Source: Novosphingobium sp. (GTDB taxonomy: Bacteria; Pseudomonadota; Alphaproteobacteria; Sphingomonadales; Sphingomonadaceae). From it: DNA of 64,000 bases. The DNA lies in contig JADLHU010000013.1 of assembly GCA_020848655.1 (NCBI GenBank), positions 1 through 64,000 on the forward strand, written 5' to 3'. The position numbers and the translations under genes are program-made. The notes beneath the pieces were generated by a model. It ran no database searches. It saw nothing but the letters and a program-made list of their open reading frames with translations, and was not told where the DNA came from. Shown here in pieces: positions 16,569 through 24,987 of this stretch (position 1 is the stretch's first letter; each line of letters opens with the position of its first letter).

Positions 16569-17468
16569 GCGGGCTGCGCGCCGCGCCAGCAAGTCCCACA
16601 CGAAGATCGCGATAGCCGCCCAGATCGCCACGAAACAGGCCAGTTGCATTGGGCGCAGCGGTTCGTGGAACACGATCAGCCCGATCAGGAAGACCAGCGT
16701 CGGCGCCAGGAACTGGATGAAGCCCAGCGCCGAATAATCCATCCGCCGGGCCGCCACCGCGAACAGCAGTAGCGGCACCGCCGTCACCACGCCCGACAGC
16801 GCGATCAGCACGTCGGCGCCCGTGCTGGCGCCCAGCGCCAGATGCCCGTGATCGCGCGCTTGCCAGACGAGAATTCCGATCGCCGGCAGCGCCAGCAGCA
16901 GCGTTTCGACGGTCAGGCCCGGCAGCGCCCCCACCGGGGCCAGCTTGCGGACAAGACCATAGCCGGAAAAGGTCAGCGCCAGGCCAAGGCTGATGCCCAG
17001 CATCTCGCGCGCGTCCCAGGCCAGCAGCGAAACGCCCGCCGCCGCCAGCGCCACCGCCGCCCATTGCCGCGCCGTCAGTTTTTCGCCCAGGAACAGCGTG
17101 CCGGCCAGCACATTGACCAGCGGGTTGATGTAATAGCCAAGGCTGGCCGCGAAGACGTGCCCGGCCTGGATGGCGACGATATAGATCAGCCAGTTGCCGC
17201 CGATCAGCAGCGCGCTGGCGATCAGCGCGGCCAGCGTGCGCCGTTCGGTGATGGCGGCCAGAACTTCGCCGCCCTGCCGGCGCAGCGCCACCACCAGCAG
17301 GCAGACCGGCAGCGTGAAGATCACGCGCCAGCCGACGAATTCGAACGGCGGAACCTGCCGCACCAGCATGATGTACAGCGGCAGCAAGCCCCACGCCAGG
17401 TAGGCACCGATGGCATAGATCAGTCCACTGGGCTGGGTTTCGGGTGCGTCGGGGAACTGGCGTGACAT
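16563..17468 (-). CDS. rarD: RarD-type EamA transporter
   Basis: A 301-residue membrane protein with ten hydrophobic helices in two EamA-like halves, matching RarD. Family features are LIYAIGAYLAWGLLPLYI at the N-terminus, EFVGWRVIFTLPV, LLIGGNWLIYIVAI, LGYYINPLVNVLAGTLFLGEKL and a second half with ALGFIQFLAPTLVFL. RarD relatives are drug/metabolite exporters, first linked to chloramphenicol sensitivity; the physiological substrate is unknown. Confidence 0.94.
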   Translation of the reverse strand: MSRQFPDAPETQPSGLIYAIGAYLAWGLLPLYIMLVRQVPPFEFVGWRVIFTLPVCLLVVALRRQGGEVLAAITERRTLAALIASALLIGGNWLIYIVAIQAGHVFAASLGYYINPLVNVLAGTLFLGEKLTARQWAAVALAAAGVSLLAWDAREMLGISLGLALTFSGYGLVRKLAPVGALPGLTVETLLLALPAIGILVWQARDHGHLALGASTGADVLIALSGVVTAVPLLLFAVAARRMDYSALGFIQFLAPTLVFLIGLIVFHEPLRPMQLACFVAIWAAIAIFVWDLLARRAARA

Positions 17469-17712
17469 GGAAAATCGCGGTCCTGGGGTTATTCAGCCGG
17501 TCCCGCAAAGGTTCAGCCTTGCGGAAGCGGCCTCTAGGGCCGCCGGCCGGCCCCCGCAAGTATCGGCTGGACCGGCACGGAAACTCGCTTCGTCGCATTT
17601 GCCGATTCTGACGGCACGGTTGCGCTTCGTTCAGCTTGATGCGCTTAAAGATGAACGCATTCGCTGACAGGCGATTGATCGAATCCAGGCAATCACGCTC
17701 AGGAGACGCGCC

Positions 17713-18168
17713 ATGACCAAGCTTTTCAAATCGGCAGCCCTCGCCGCCGCGACCGCCGGTCTGCTGGCGGGCACCGTTCCCGCCACGGCAGCCAGCCTTC
17801 CGACCGCTGCCCACGCCGCGACGTATGCCGTGCAGTATGACGATGCCGGGGATAGCTGGCAGCACGGCCGCCGCAACGACTGGGATCGCGGCGATCGCTA
17901 TCGCGGCCGTTATTCGAACCGCGACTACAACAACTACAACGAACGCGCGCGCTATGACGGCAACCGTAGCTGGCGCGGGCGCGATGGCCGCACATATTGC
18001 CGCCGCAGCGATGGCACCACGGGTCTGCTGATCGGTGGCGCGGTGGGCGGCCTGATCGGCAACGGTATCGCCGGCCGGGGTGACAACACGCTGGGCACGA
18101 TCCTTGGCGTTGCCGGCGGCGCGCTGCTGGGCCGCGAGATCGACCGCGGCGGATCGCGCTGCCGCTGA
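17713..18168 (+). CDS. Exported glycine-zipper protein
   Basis: A 151-residue protein with a signal peptide (MTKLFKSAALAAATAGLLAG through ATAASL), a middle rich in R, D, Y and N (DRGDRYRGRYSNRDYNNYNE), and a C-terminal glycine-zipper 2TM domain (GTTGLLIGGAVGGLIGNGIA then LGTILGVAGGALLGREID). It probably sits in the envelope, like RcnB/YMGG-type stress proteins common in sphingomonads. An AGGAG lies at 17700-17704. The 244-base gap upstream (17469-17712) contains no gene and no regulator site I can defend. Confidence 0.9.
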   Translation: MTKLFKSAALAAATAGLLAGTVPATAASLPTAAHAATYAVQYDDAGDSWQHGRRNDWDRGDRYRGRYSNRDYNNYNERARYDGNRSWRGRDGRTYCRRSDGTTGLLIGGAVGGLIGNGIAGRGDNTLGTILGVAGGALLGREIDRGGSRCR

Positions 18169-18190
18169 TCCGCGCCGCAACGGGTGAACA

Positions 18191-18225
18191 GCGAAGGGGT
18201 CGTCCGAAAGGGCGGCCCCTTTCGC
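18191..18225 (+). terminator. Hairpin terminator after the glycine-zipper gene
   Basis: GCGAAGGGGTCGTCC at 18191-18205 folds against GGGCGGCCCCTTTCGC (ending near 18224), with one bulge and two G-U pairs around a GAAA loop. It lies 22 bases after the stop codon. No long T-run follows. Confidence 0.5.
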
Positions 18226-18299
18226 ATGGCCGGCGGCATTAACCCTATCTTGGCGGCGCGGTGATAGGGACCGGCGGCAAGAAGGAGCTTGTCATCGCC

Positions 18300-19022
18300 A
18301 TGCCGCTGCCGGTCCGTCCCGCTTTCTTGGCCGCATTCGCCGCTATGCTGGCGCTTGCGGCTTGTGGCGCGGACGAACGCCGCCAGCCCGAAGTGCGGGG
18401 CGAAGACGATCCGCTGCTTGCCTCGATCGTGGCCGAACCGATCATGATCGACCGCCAGCTTGCCGATCTGGACCAGTCGAACAGCGCCGTGTCGGCGTCC
18501 GGCCCGGCCGCTATCGAACTGCCGCCGCAGCCCGTCGGTGCCGATGCCGCGGGCGCGGCGAAGGACGCGGCGGCGCGGCTGGCCGGCGGCAGTATCCAGC
18601 GCTTGCCCGCCGTCACTGCGCCCTTGCCGGCGGATGCCGCCGTGCGCGGCGCGGTGACGGCGGGCCAGCTTGCCGCCGCATCGAGGCTGGCACGGGCCGG
18701 TTGTGTTGACCAGATCACATATGGCGCGCGCTGGGCGGCGGCGCTGCCGCCCGCGCTGCCGGTCTATCCGCGCGGCGCGGTGCAGGAAGCGGCCGGCACC
18801 GACGCCGGCGGCTGCGCGTTGCGCGCGGTGACGTTTTTGACGCCGGTTTCGCCCGACGATGTGATCGGGTTCTATTACACGCTGGCCGCCCGGGCCGGGG
18901 CCGCGCCGCAACGCCGCCAGCAGGATGACAGCCAGCTTCTGGCCGGCGCCAACTGGCTGGTCCACGTGCGCCCTTTGCCCGGCGGCCTCAGCCAGGTCGA
19001 TCTGGTGGTCGGCGCCCGATAG
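18300..19022 (+). CDS. Putative lipoprotein of unknown function
   Basis: A 240-residue protein beginning MPLPVRPAFLAAFAAMLALAACG, with a lipobox LAAC at about residue 22. AAGGAG precedes the ATG at 18300. The mature part has a low-complexity alanine-rich middle, then GCVDQITYGARWAAALPPALPVYPRG and a C-terminal domain with VSPDDVIGFYYTLAARAG. The latter resembles small proteins that report on cell-surface state, but I do not recognise a family. Overlap with the minus-strand astD end is avoided by six bases. Confidence 0.82.
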   Translation: MPLPVRPAFLAAFAAMLALAACGADERRQPEVRGEDDPLLASIVAEPIMIDRQLADLDQSNSAVSASGPAAIELPPQPVGADAAGAAKDAAARLAGGSIQRLPAVTAPLPADAAVRGAVTAGQLAAASRLARAGCVDQITYGARWAAALPPALPVYPRGAVQEAAGTDAGGCALRAVTFLTPVSPDDVIGFYYTLAARAGAAPQRRQQDDSQLLAGANWLVHVRPLPGGLSQVDLVVGAR

Positions 19023-19028
19023 CCGGCT

Positions 19029-20447
19029 TCAGTCCGCGTCGCGCAGGCCCGGCCCGAAGGCGGCGCGCGGCTGTTCCATTTCCGCCGACGTTACCGGATA
19101 GGCGCAGTAATCGGCGGCGTAGTAGCCGCTGGGCCGGTGGTTGCCCGAAAGCCCGATGCCGCCGAACGGGGCCGATGCGGCCAGCGCCACGGTGGGCCGG
19201 TTCCAGTTGACTACGCCGGTGCGGACATTGGCCCAGAAGCGATTGTATTCTTGCGGGGTGCCGCCGATCAGCGAGGCGACAAGGCCATAGCGCGTGCTGT
19301 TCGCCTCGGCGATCGCCTCGTCGAAATCGTCGACGCGAATCACCTGGAGGATCGGGCCGAGCATTTCCTCGTCGTCGCGCTCCACCACGCCGGTGATGTC
19401 GATGATCGCGGGGGAGAGGAACGGCAGCGTATCGTCGGGGCGCAGCAAGTGCTTGATCGGGCGGCCGCCGGTGCTGAGCAGGCCGACGAAGCGTTCGCTC
19501 AGCCGATCGGCGGCGGCATTGTCGATCACCGGACCCATGAACGGCGCGGGATCATCGAACGGCGCGCCGACGATCAGCCGGTCGGCCATGGCTTTCACCT
19601 GCGCGATCAGATCGTCGTACAGCGATGCCTTGACGATCAGCCGCCGGGCGGCCGCGCAATGCTGGCCGGCGCTGGCGAAGGCCGATTGCACGATCAGCGC
19701 GGCGGCATCGGCCAGCTTGGGCGTGTCCCAGGCGACCATGGCGTTGTTGCCGCCCATTTCCAGCGCCAGGATGCGGTCGGGCCGCGCCGCCAGCAAGCGG
19801 TTGAGCGCGATGCCGGTCTGCGCCGAGCCGGTCAGCAGCACGCCGTCCAGCCCGTCGTGCGCGGCCAGCGCCTGGCCTTGCGCCGGGCCGCCCGCCAGGA
19901 ACTGCACCACGGTGGCGGGAATGCCGGCCTGGTGGAAGCAGCGCACCAGCAGTTCGCCCGTGGCCGGGGCCTTTTCGCTGGGCTTCACGATCACCGCGTT
20001 GCCGGCGATCAGCGCGGGCACGATATGCCCGATCGGCGCCAGCGCGGGCAGGTTCCACGGACCCAGCACGGCCAGCACGCCATGCGGCTTGTGTCGCACC
20101 GCGCTGACCCCTTGCAGCGCGCCGTCGAGCTTGCGCTGCGCGCTGCGCTCGGCATAGGCGCGGATCGCGGTTTCGACGCGGGCGACGACGGCTTCGACTT
20201 CGGCCACCGCTTCCCACAAGGGCTTGCCGGTTTCGCGCGCGATGGTGGTGGCCAGGCGTTCCTGTTCCTTGCGCACTTCGTTGGCGAAGCGGCGGACCAG
20301 TTCCATGCGGGTGGATAGCGGCTGCGCCGCCCAATCGGGCCAGATGTGGCGCGCGCGCGCCACGATCCGGTCGATGTCGCCGGTCTTGCCGCGCCACAGT
20401 TCCGCGCCGGTGGCCGGCTCGTGGGAAATGATCTCGGTCTGGTTCAC
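19029..20447 (-). CDS. astD: Succinylglutamate-semialdehyde dehydrogenase
   Basis: A 472-residue aldehyde dehydrogenase. The AstD-specific C-terminal motif SGNHRPSGYYAADYCAYP is present, and the N-terminal NPATGAELW-like start (SHEPATGAELWRG) also fits. Catalytic residues are E230 in LALEMGGNN and C264 in SAGQHCAAARRL. AstD oxidises N-succinylglutamate semialdehyde to succinylglutamate in arginine degradation. No other ast gene is visible in the window, so it is either solitary or the rest lies elsewhere. The downstream gene on the same strand frame is not related. Confidence 0.92.
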   Translation of the reverse strand: MNQTEIISHEPATGAELWRGKTGDIDRIVARARHIWPDWAAQPLSTRMELVRRFANEVRKEQERLATTIARETGKPLWEAVAEVEAVVARVETAIRAYAERSAQRKLDGALQGVSAVRHKPHGVLAVLGPWNLPALAPIGHIVPALIAGNAVIVKPSEKAPATGELLVRCFHQAGIPATVVQFLAGGPAQGQALAAHDGLDGVLLTGSAQTGIALNRLLAARPDRILALEMGGNNAMVAWDTPKLADAAALIVQSAFASAGQHCAAARRLIVKASLYDDLIAQVKAMADRLIVGAPFDDPAPFMGPVIDNAAADRLSERFVGLLSTGGRPIKHLLRPDDTLPFLSPAIIDITGVVERDDEEMLGPILQVIRVDDFDEAIAEANSTRYGLVASLIGGTPQEYNRFWANVRTGVVNWNRPTVALAASAPFGGIGLSGNHRPSGYYAADYCAYPVTSAEMEQPRAAFGPGLRDAD

Positions 20448-20537
20448 GATCCTGATCAGCCCCCCGGTTCCCAGGTTTCTGGCCCCGCCTTAGCGGCAAA
20501 TGCGGCGACTGTGAAACGCCTATGACACAGGAGCGAT

Positions 20538-21965
20538 CTATATCTTCGCGGCCATGTCCCCATCGCCACACAGCGTAGCGGGCGGCGGACCGAGCGCTGC
20601 GCCAAGGTGGCGGATTTGCGCCACTTTATCGGCCAGCGGCTGCCAGTCGTCATGCTGGTCTATGGCCGCCCAGATGCGCTCCACCTCCTCGATCACCAGC
20701 GATGGCGGCTCGTCTGCGTCCCAGAACGGGTCATCGGTGGCGCCGGCAACGGGTGCATGGGCGGCCAGCGCGCTGGCCAGGTCGCCCGCCGGCAGGCCGC
20801 GCCCGCCGCGATGACGGAAGAAGAACGCATCGGGGCCGACGCCGCTTTCCACCATGTACCGCTCGGCCGCGCCGACCAGTTCCGCGTCGGCGTCTGCCCC
20901 CTGCGATGCCACGCCCAGCCGCCACAGGAAGCGGCGCGCCAGCGCCTGCTGGTACAATGGCCCGAAGCGTTCGAGCGCCGCCACCAGCGGCTCGGTGTCG
21001 GCCAGCAGTCGCAGCGCCACGGCAAGCTGCCCGCTGTTCCAGTGCATCGCCTCGGGCTGGCGGCCGAAGCGGTAGAGGCCCGAATGGTCGAAATAGGCGG
21101 CGGTGAACGATGCGTCCCACTTGGGCAGCCAGCGCCACGGGCCATAGTCGAAGCTCTCGCCCGAAATGTTCATGTTGTCGGTGTTGAGCACGCCGTGGAC
21201 GAAGCCCGCCACCATGTACGACGCGGCCAGATCGGCCATCCGCGCCACCACCTGGTGCAGCAGCGCCACCGCCGGCTCGTCACGCGCCGGCGCGTCCGCA
21301 GGCGGGGGTGGGCCGGGAAAGTTCGCCAGGCAATACTCGACCAGCGCGGCCATGTGCGGCGCATCGTCGGCCAGCAGCAGGCGCTGGAAGCTGCCGATGC
21401 GGATGTGGCCGTGGCTCAGGCGCACCAGCACCGCCGAGCGGGTGGGCGAAGGTTCGTCGCCGCGCCACAGGTTTTCGCCGGTTTCGATCACCGAGAAGGT
21501 CTTGCTGGTGTTGGCGCCCAGCGCTTCCAGCATTTCGGTGGCCAGAATCTCGCGCATTGCGCCCTTCAGCGTCAGCCGACCGTCGCCGCTGCGGCTGTAG
21601 GGGGTCTGCCCCGAACCCTTGGTGCCCAGGTCCAGCAACCGCCCCGCATTGTCGCGAAGCTGCGCGAACAGGAAGCCGCGCCCGTCGCCGATGTCGGGGT
21701 TGTACGATCGGAACTGGTGCCCGTGATAGCGCAAGGCCAGCGGCTGCGGCAGATTGCCGGGCAACGGCGTGAAGCGCCCGAAATGGGACACCCAGTCCGC
21801 ATCGTCCAGGCTTTCCAGACCCACGGCGGGCGCCCAGCGATGGTTGCGGAAACGCAGGACATGGCTGGGAAAGTCCGCCGCCGCCACCGGATCGGCCAGC
21901 CACTCTGCCAGGGACAGGATCGGAGTGTCGGCTCGATAGGGTGCCGCTTGCGGTTCGCTTCGCAT
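20538..21965 (-). CDS. selO: Protein adenylyltransferase SelO (YdiU family)
   Basis: A 475-residue pseudokinase-fold enzyme that AMPylates proteins. SelO signatures are YHGHQFRSYNPDIGDGRGF, LGTKGSGQTPYSRSGDGRLTLKGAMREIL (in overlapping parts, residues 80-145), SHGHIRIGSFQ and VAGFVHGVLNTDNMNISGESFDYGP with the metal-binding NTDNMN. It lacks the selenocysteine of the human protein; the nearest C-terminal cysteine is in ATLCGDGD, seven residues before the end. Known SelO proteins act under oxidative stress. It is divergent from the alpha/beta hydrolase gene. Confidence 0.95.
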   Translation of the reverse strand: MRSEPQAAPYRADTPILSLAEWLADPVAAADFPSHVLRFRNHRWAPAVGLESLDDADWVSHFGRFTPLPGNLPQPLALRYHGHQFRSYNPDIGDGRGFLFAQLRDNAGRLLDLGTKGSGQTPYSRSGDGRLTLKGAMREILATEMLEALGANTSKTFSVIETGENLWRGDEPSPTRSAVLVRLSHGHIRIGSFQRLLLADDAPHMAALVEYCLANFPGPPPPADAPARDEPAVALLHQVVARMADLAASYMVAGFVHGVLNTDNMNISGESFDYGPWRWLPKWDASFTAAYFDHSGLYRFGRQPEAMHWNSGQLAVALRLLADTEPLVAALERFGPLYQQALARRFLWRLGVASQGADADAELVGAAERYMVESGVGPDAFFFRHRGGRGLPAGDLASALAAHAPVAGATDDPFWDADEPPSLVIEEVERIWAAIDQHDDWQPLADKVAQIRHLGAALGPPPATLCGDGDMAAKI

Positions 21966-22048
21966 CCGGCGATAGTGGGGACAACAGGCCCGCCACGCAA
22001 GCTGCGTGCGTTGGGCTGTGCGAGCCGGGACGTGGCTCAGGAGCCTTG

Positions 22049-23188
22049 ATGAGCGAATACGCGGATTGCCATTGGTCTAGCCGGGACGGGCTGAGGCTGC
22101 ATTACCGCGACTATCCGGGGCGGGCGGACCGGCCGACGCTGATCTGCCTGCCCGGGCTGACGCGCAACGCCCGCGATTTCCAGGTGCTGGCGGCGCGGCT
22201 GGCGGGCGAATGGCGCGTGATCTGCCCCGACATGCGCGGACGGGGCGACAGCGCCTATGCCAAGGATTCGTCCACCTACAACCCGTTCCAATATGTCGAC
22301 GACGTGAACCACCTGCTCGATGAGGCGGGGGTCGATCGCTATGTCGCGATCGGCACTTCGCTGGGCGGGCTGATGACGATGATCCTGGCGATGAACGCGC
22401 CCGAACGGATCGCCGGGGCCGTGCTCAACGATGTTGGCCCCTGGCTGGAACCCGAAGGGCTGAAGCGGATCACCGGCTATGTCGGGCAGGGCCGCAGCTT
22501 TCCCACCTGGATGCACGCGGCGCGCGCGCTGGAGGAATCGCAGGGCATTGCCCACCCCGGTTTCGGCATCGTGGACTGGCTGGACATGGCCAAGCGCCTG
22601 ATGACGCTGTCCAGCAACGGCCGCATCGTCTTCGATTACGACATGAAGATCGCCGAGCCGCTGGCGCGCTCCGATCCCGCCACCCAGCCGGACTTGTGGC
22701 CGGGGGTGGAAAACCTGGCCGGCAAGCCGCTGCTGCTGCTGCGCGGCGCGCTGTCCGACTTGCTGTCCGCCGAAACATTCGCGCAGATGGCCGCGCGTCT
22801 GCCCGGCGCGGACGCGATCACCGTGCCCGGCGTTGGCCACACCCCCTTGCTGGCCGAACCCGAAGCCGTGGCCGCGCTCGATCGGCTGCTGGCGCGTGTC
22901 GGCACAACCGGCGGAGCATCGCTTGCGTCTTTTGCACCTTCATTCCAGCTTTCACGCCGGCGGCAAGGAATTGCGCGCGGCGCAACTGATCAACGCCTTC
23001 GGCAAGGGCGTGGCGCACACGATCGTATCGGCCCAGCCCGATGCGCTGGGCGCGGCCAGCGCGATCGATGCGCGCATGACGGTATCCTATCCGCAGGATT
23101 TCCCCGCGCTGGCCGGCCGTCCCACGCTGGGTCGCCTGCTGCGGCTGGCGCGCGCGATGCGCGGTTTCGATCTGGTGCTGACCTATAA
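22049..23188 (+). CDS. Alpha/beta hydrolase with out-of-frame C-terminal extension
   Basis: A hydrolase with nucleophile elbow IGTSLGG (S104), an oxyanion region LPGLTRN, DMRGRGDS and a catalytic-histidine segment PGVGHTPLLAE at about residue 260. CAGGAG precedes the ATG at 22049. The recognisable fold ends near residue 284 (DRLLARV), but no in-frame stop occurs until 23188. The last roughly 90 residues, rich in G, A and R, are therefore read across the following glycosyltransferase gene in another frame. This suggests loss of the original stop. The enzyme class is clear; the substrate is unknown. Confidence 0.82.
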   Translation: MSEYADCHWSSRDGLRLHYRDYPGRADRPTLICLPGLTRNARDFQVLAARLAGEWRVICPDMRGRGDSAYAKDSSTYNPFQYVDDVNHLLDEAGVDRYVAIGTSLGGLMTMILAMNAPERIAGAVLNDVGPWLEPEGLKRITGYVGQGRSFPTWMHAARALEESQGIAHPGFGIVDWLDMAKRLMTLSSNGRIVFDYDMKIAEPLARSDPATQPDLWPGVENLAGKPLLLLRGALSDLLSAETFAQMAARLPGADAITVPGVGHTPLLAEPEAVAALDRLLARVGTTGGASLASFAPSFQLSRRRQGIARGATDQRLRQGRGAHDRIGPARCAGRGQRDRCAHDGILSAGFPRAGRPSHAGSPAAAGARDARFRSGADL

Positions 23189-24050
23189 CTGGGGCGCGAT
23201 GGACGCGGCCATGGCGCACACGCTGTTCGGCGAATTCCTGTCGCTGCCGCCGCTGGTCCACCACGAAGACGGCTTCAACCAGGACGAAGCGCAGCGGCTG
23301 AAGCCGGTGCGCAACTGGTATCGCCGCATTGGCCTTGGCCGCGCGGCGGCGGTGGTGGTGCCCTCGCGCCGGCTGGAAGGCATCGCGCTGGATGCCTGGC
23401 ACCTGCCGCGCGGCAAAGTACGGCGCATCGTCAACGGCATCGATACCGCCGCCTATGCGCGCAAGCCCAGGCCCGATGCGCTGCCGCGCGTGATCAAGCG
23501 GCCGGGCGAAAAGTGGCTGGGCACGCTGGCCGGGCTGCGGCCGGTGAAGAACCTGCCGCGCCTTGTTCGCGCCTTTCACGCGCTGCCCGAAGACTGGCAA
23601 CTGGTGATTCTGGGCGAAGGGCCGGATCGCGCGGCGATCCAGGCCGAGGCGATGCGGCTGGACGTGGCGCACCGCGTCCATCTGCCCGGCTTCATCGCCG
23701 ACCCCGCCACGGCTATTGGCCTGTTCGATCTGTTCGCGCTGTCATCCGAAAGCGAACAGTTCCCGATCTCGGTGGTGGAGGCGATGGCGACCGGGCTGGC
23801 CGTGGCGGCGCCCGCCGTTGGCGACGTGGCCGCTATGCTGGCCCCCGAAAACGCGGCCTATGTGACCCCGCCCGGCGATGAGGGCGCACTGGCTGACGCG
23901 CTGCTGGCCCTGGCCGAAGATGCGCCGCTTCGCGCCGCCATCGGCGCGGCCAACCGTCGGCGCGCGCGCGCCGAATACGATGAGAAGGCGATGATCGCGG
24001 CCTATCGCGCGGTCTATGGCGGGGCGCTGGGCCGGGGGGCGTTTCCTTGA
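22923..24050 (+). CDS. Glycosyltransferase family 4-type protein
   Basis: A 375-residue glycosyltransferase taken to start at TTG 22923, giving LRLLHLHSSFHAGGKELRAAQL, the usual N-terminus of this group; GGCGGAG lies upstream at 22909-22915. The C-terminal domain has the GT-B donor site, EKWLGTLAGLRPVKNLPRLVRAF, LVILGEGPDR, LPGFIADP and SESEQFPISVVEAMATGLAVAA. It likely transfers a sugar from a nucleotide-sugar donor to an envelope glycan. It overlaps the hydrolase gene out of frame by 266 bases. An ATG at 22833 in the same frame adds 30 residues that match the hydrolase shadow. Confidence 0.87.
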   Translation: MRLLHLHSSFHAGGKELRAAQLINAFGKGVAHTIVSAQPDALGAASAIDARMTVSYPQDFPALAGRPTLGRLLRLARAMRGFDLVLTYNWGAMDAAMAHTLFGEFLSLPPLVHHEDGFNQDEAQRLKPVRNWYRRIGLGRAAAVVVPSRRLEGIALDAWHLPRGKVRRIVNGIDTAAYARKPRPDALPRVIKRPGEKWLGTLAGLRPVKNLPRLVRAFHALPEDWQLVILGEGPDRAAIQAEAMRLDVAHRVHLPGFIADPATAIGLFDLFALSSESEQFPISVVEAMATGLAVAAPAVGDVAAMLAPENAAYVTPPGDEGALADALLALAEDAPLRAAIGAANRRRARAEYDEKAMIAAYRAVYGGALGRGAFP

Positions 24051-24200
24051 TCGTGCCCTTCGCCAGCCATCCGCGCGCCGCCGTGCCGCCGTTCAGCCCC
24101 GCTTCACCGTCCACAGGCCAGCGATCATGGGCGTTGAAAAGGCTGGCCCATCCGCTAAACACCGCGCGAACGTCCATCAGTCTTCCAGAAGGCGCCCGAA

Positions 24201-24971
24201 TTGGCCCTGCGTCCTAACCGTCCCCAGAACCGAAACGATCAGCTTGCCGAACGCAAGGCGGCCGAACAGGACGTGTTCCTGCGCGAAGTCGATGAAGCCG
24301 TCCGCCAGGATGACGTGGCGAACTTCGTCAAGCGCTATGGCCTGCCGCTGGGCGCGGCCGTGATCGCGGGCTTGCTGGCGCTGGCCGGCTACTTGTGGTG
24401 GGATGGCAGCCGCAAGGACGCCGCCGGGCAGGAAGGCGAAAAGTTCGTCGTTGCGCTCGATCACGTCCAGGCGAACCAGCTTGGCACCGCCGACAAGGAA
24501 CTGGCCGCGCTTGCCACGGGCGGCACCGATGGCAGTTCCGCCGCCGCCAAGCTGATGCGCGGCGGGCTGGCGCTCGAACAGGATCGCCCCGGCGATGCGG
24601 TGAAGCTGTTCGCCGAAGTGTCCGCCGATGCCGATGCGCCGCAGCCGCTGCGCGATCTGGCCACGGTGCGCGAAGTGTCGCTGCGGTTCGATACTGTGCC
24701 GCCGCAGCAAGTGGTCGATCGGCTGAAGCCGCTTGCCGTGCCGGGCAAACCGTGGTTCGGCAGCGCCGGGGAGCTGGTCGGCATGGCCTATCTCAAGCAG
24801 GGCAAGCCCGATCTGGCCGGCCCGCTTTTCGCCTCTATCTCGCGCGATAAGGACACGCCCGAGACCCTGCGTCGCCGTGCCCGCCAGCTTGCCGGCCTGC
24901 TGGGCGTGGACGCCATCGACGATGTTGCCAAGGCGGCTGCCGAACAAGGCGCCGCGGCAGCGCCGCAATAA
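24201..24971 (+). CDS. YfgM-like membrane protein with TPR-like domain
   Basis: A 256-residue protein with a TTG start (LALRPNRPQNRNDQ). It has an N-terminal cytoplasmic segment (AEQDVFLREVDEAVRQDDVANFVKRYG), one transmembrane helix at about 47-67 and a periplasmic helical repeat region. This is the YfgM/tetratricopeptide 2 family. In E. coli YfgM works with PpiD and SecYEG, and it lies next to bamB as here (16-base gap). It is likely involved in handling secreted proteins. Confidence 0.88.
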   Translation: MALRPNRPQNRNDQLAERKAAEQDVFLREVDEAVRQDDVANFVKRYGLPLGAAVIAGLLALAGYLWWDGSRKDAAGQEGEKFVVALDHVQANQLGTADKELAALATGGTDGSSAAAKLMRGGLALEQDRPGDAVKLFAEVSADADAPQPLRDLATVREVSLRFDTVPPQQVVDRLKPLAVPGKPWFGSAGELVGMAYLKQGKPDLAGPLFASISRDKDTPETLRRRARQLAGLLGVDAIDDVAKAAAEQGAAAAPQ

Positions 24972-24987
24972 TCGTGAGGATGCCCCA

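Noticed and set aside
15055..18180. A 1041-codon minus-strand open frame
   Set aside because: It runs over the dihydroorotase-like, rarD and glycine-zipper genes in other frames and has no family similarity. High GC gives long shadow frames.
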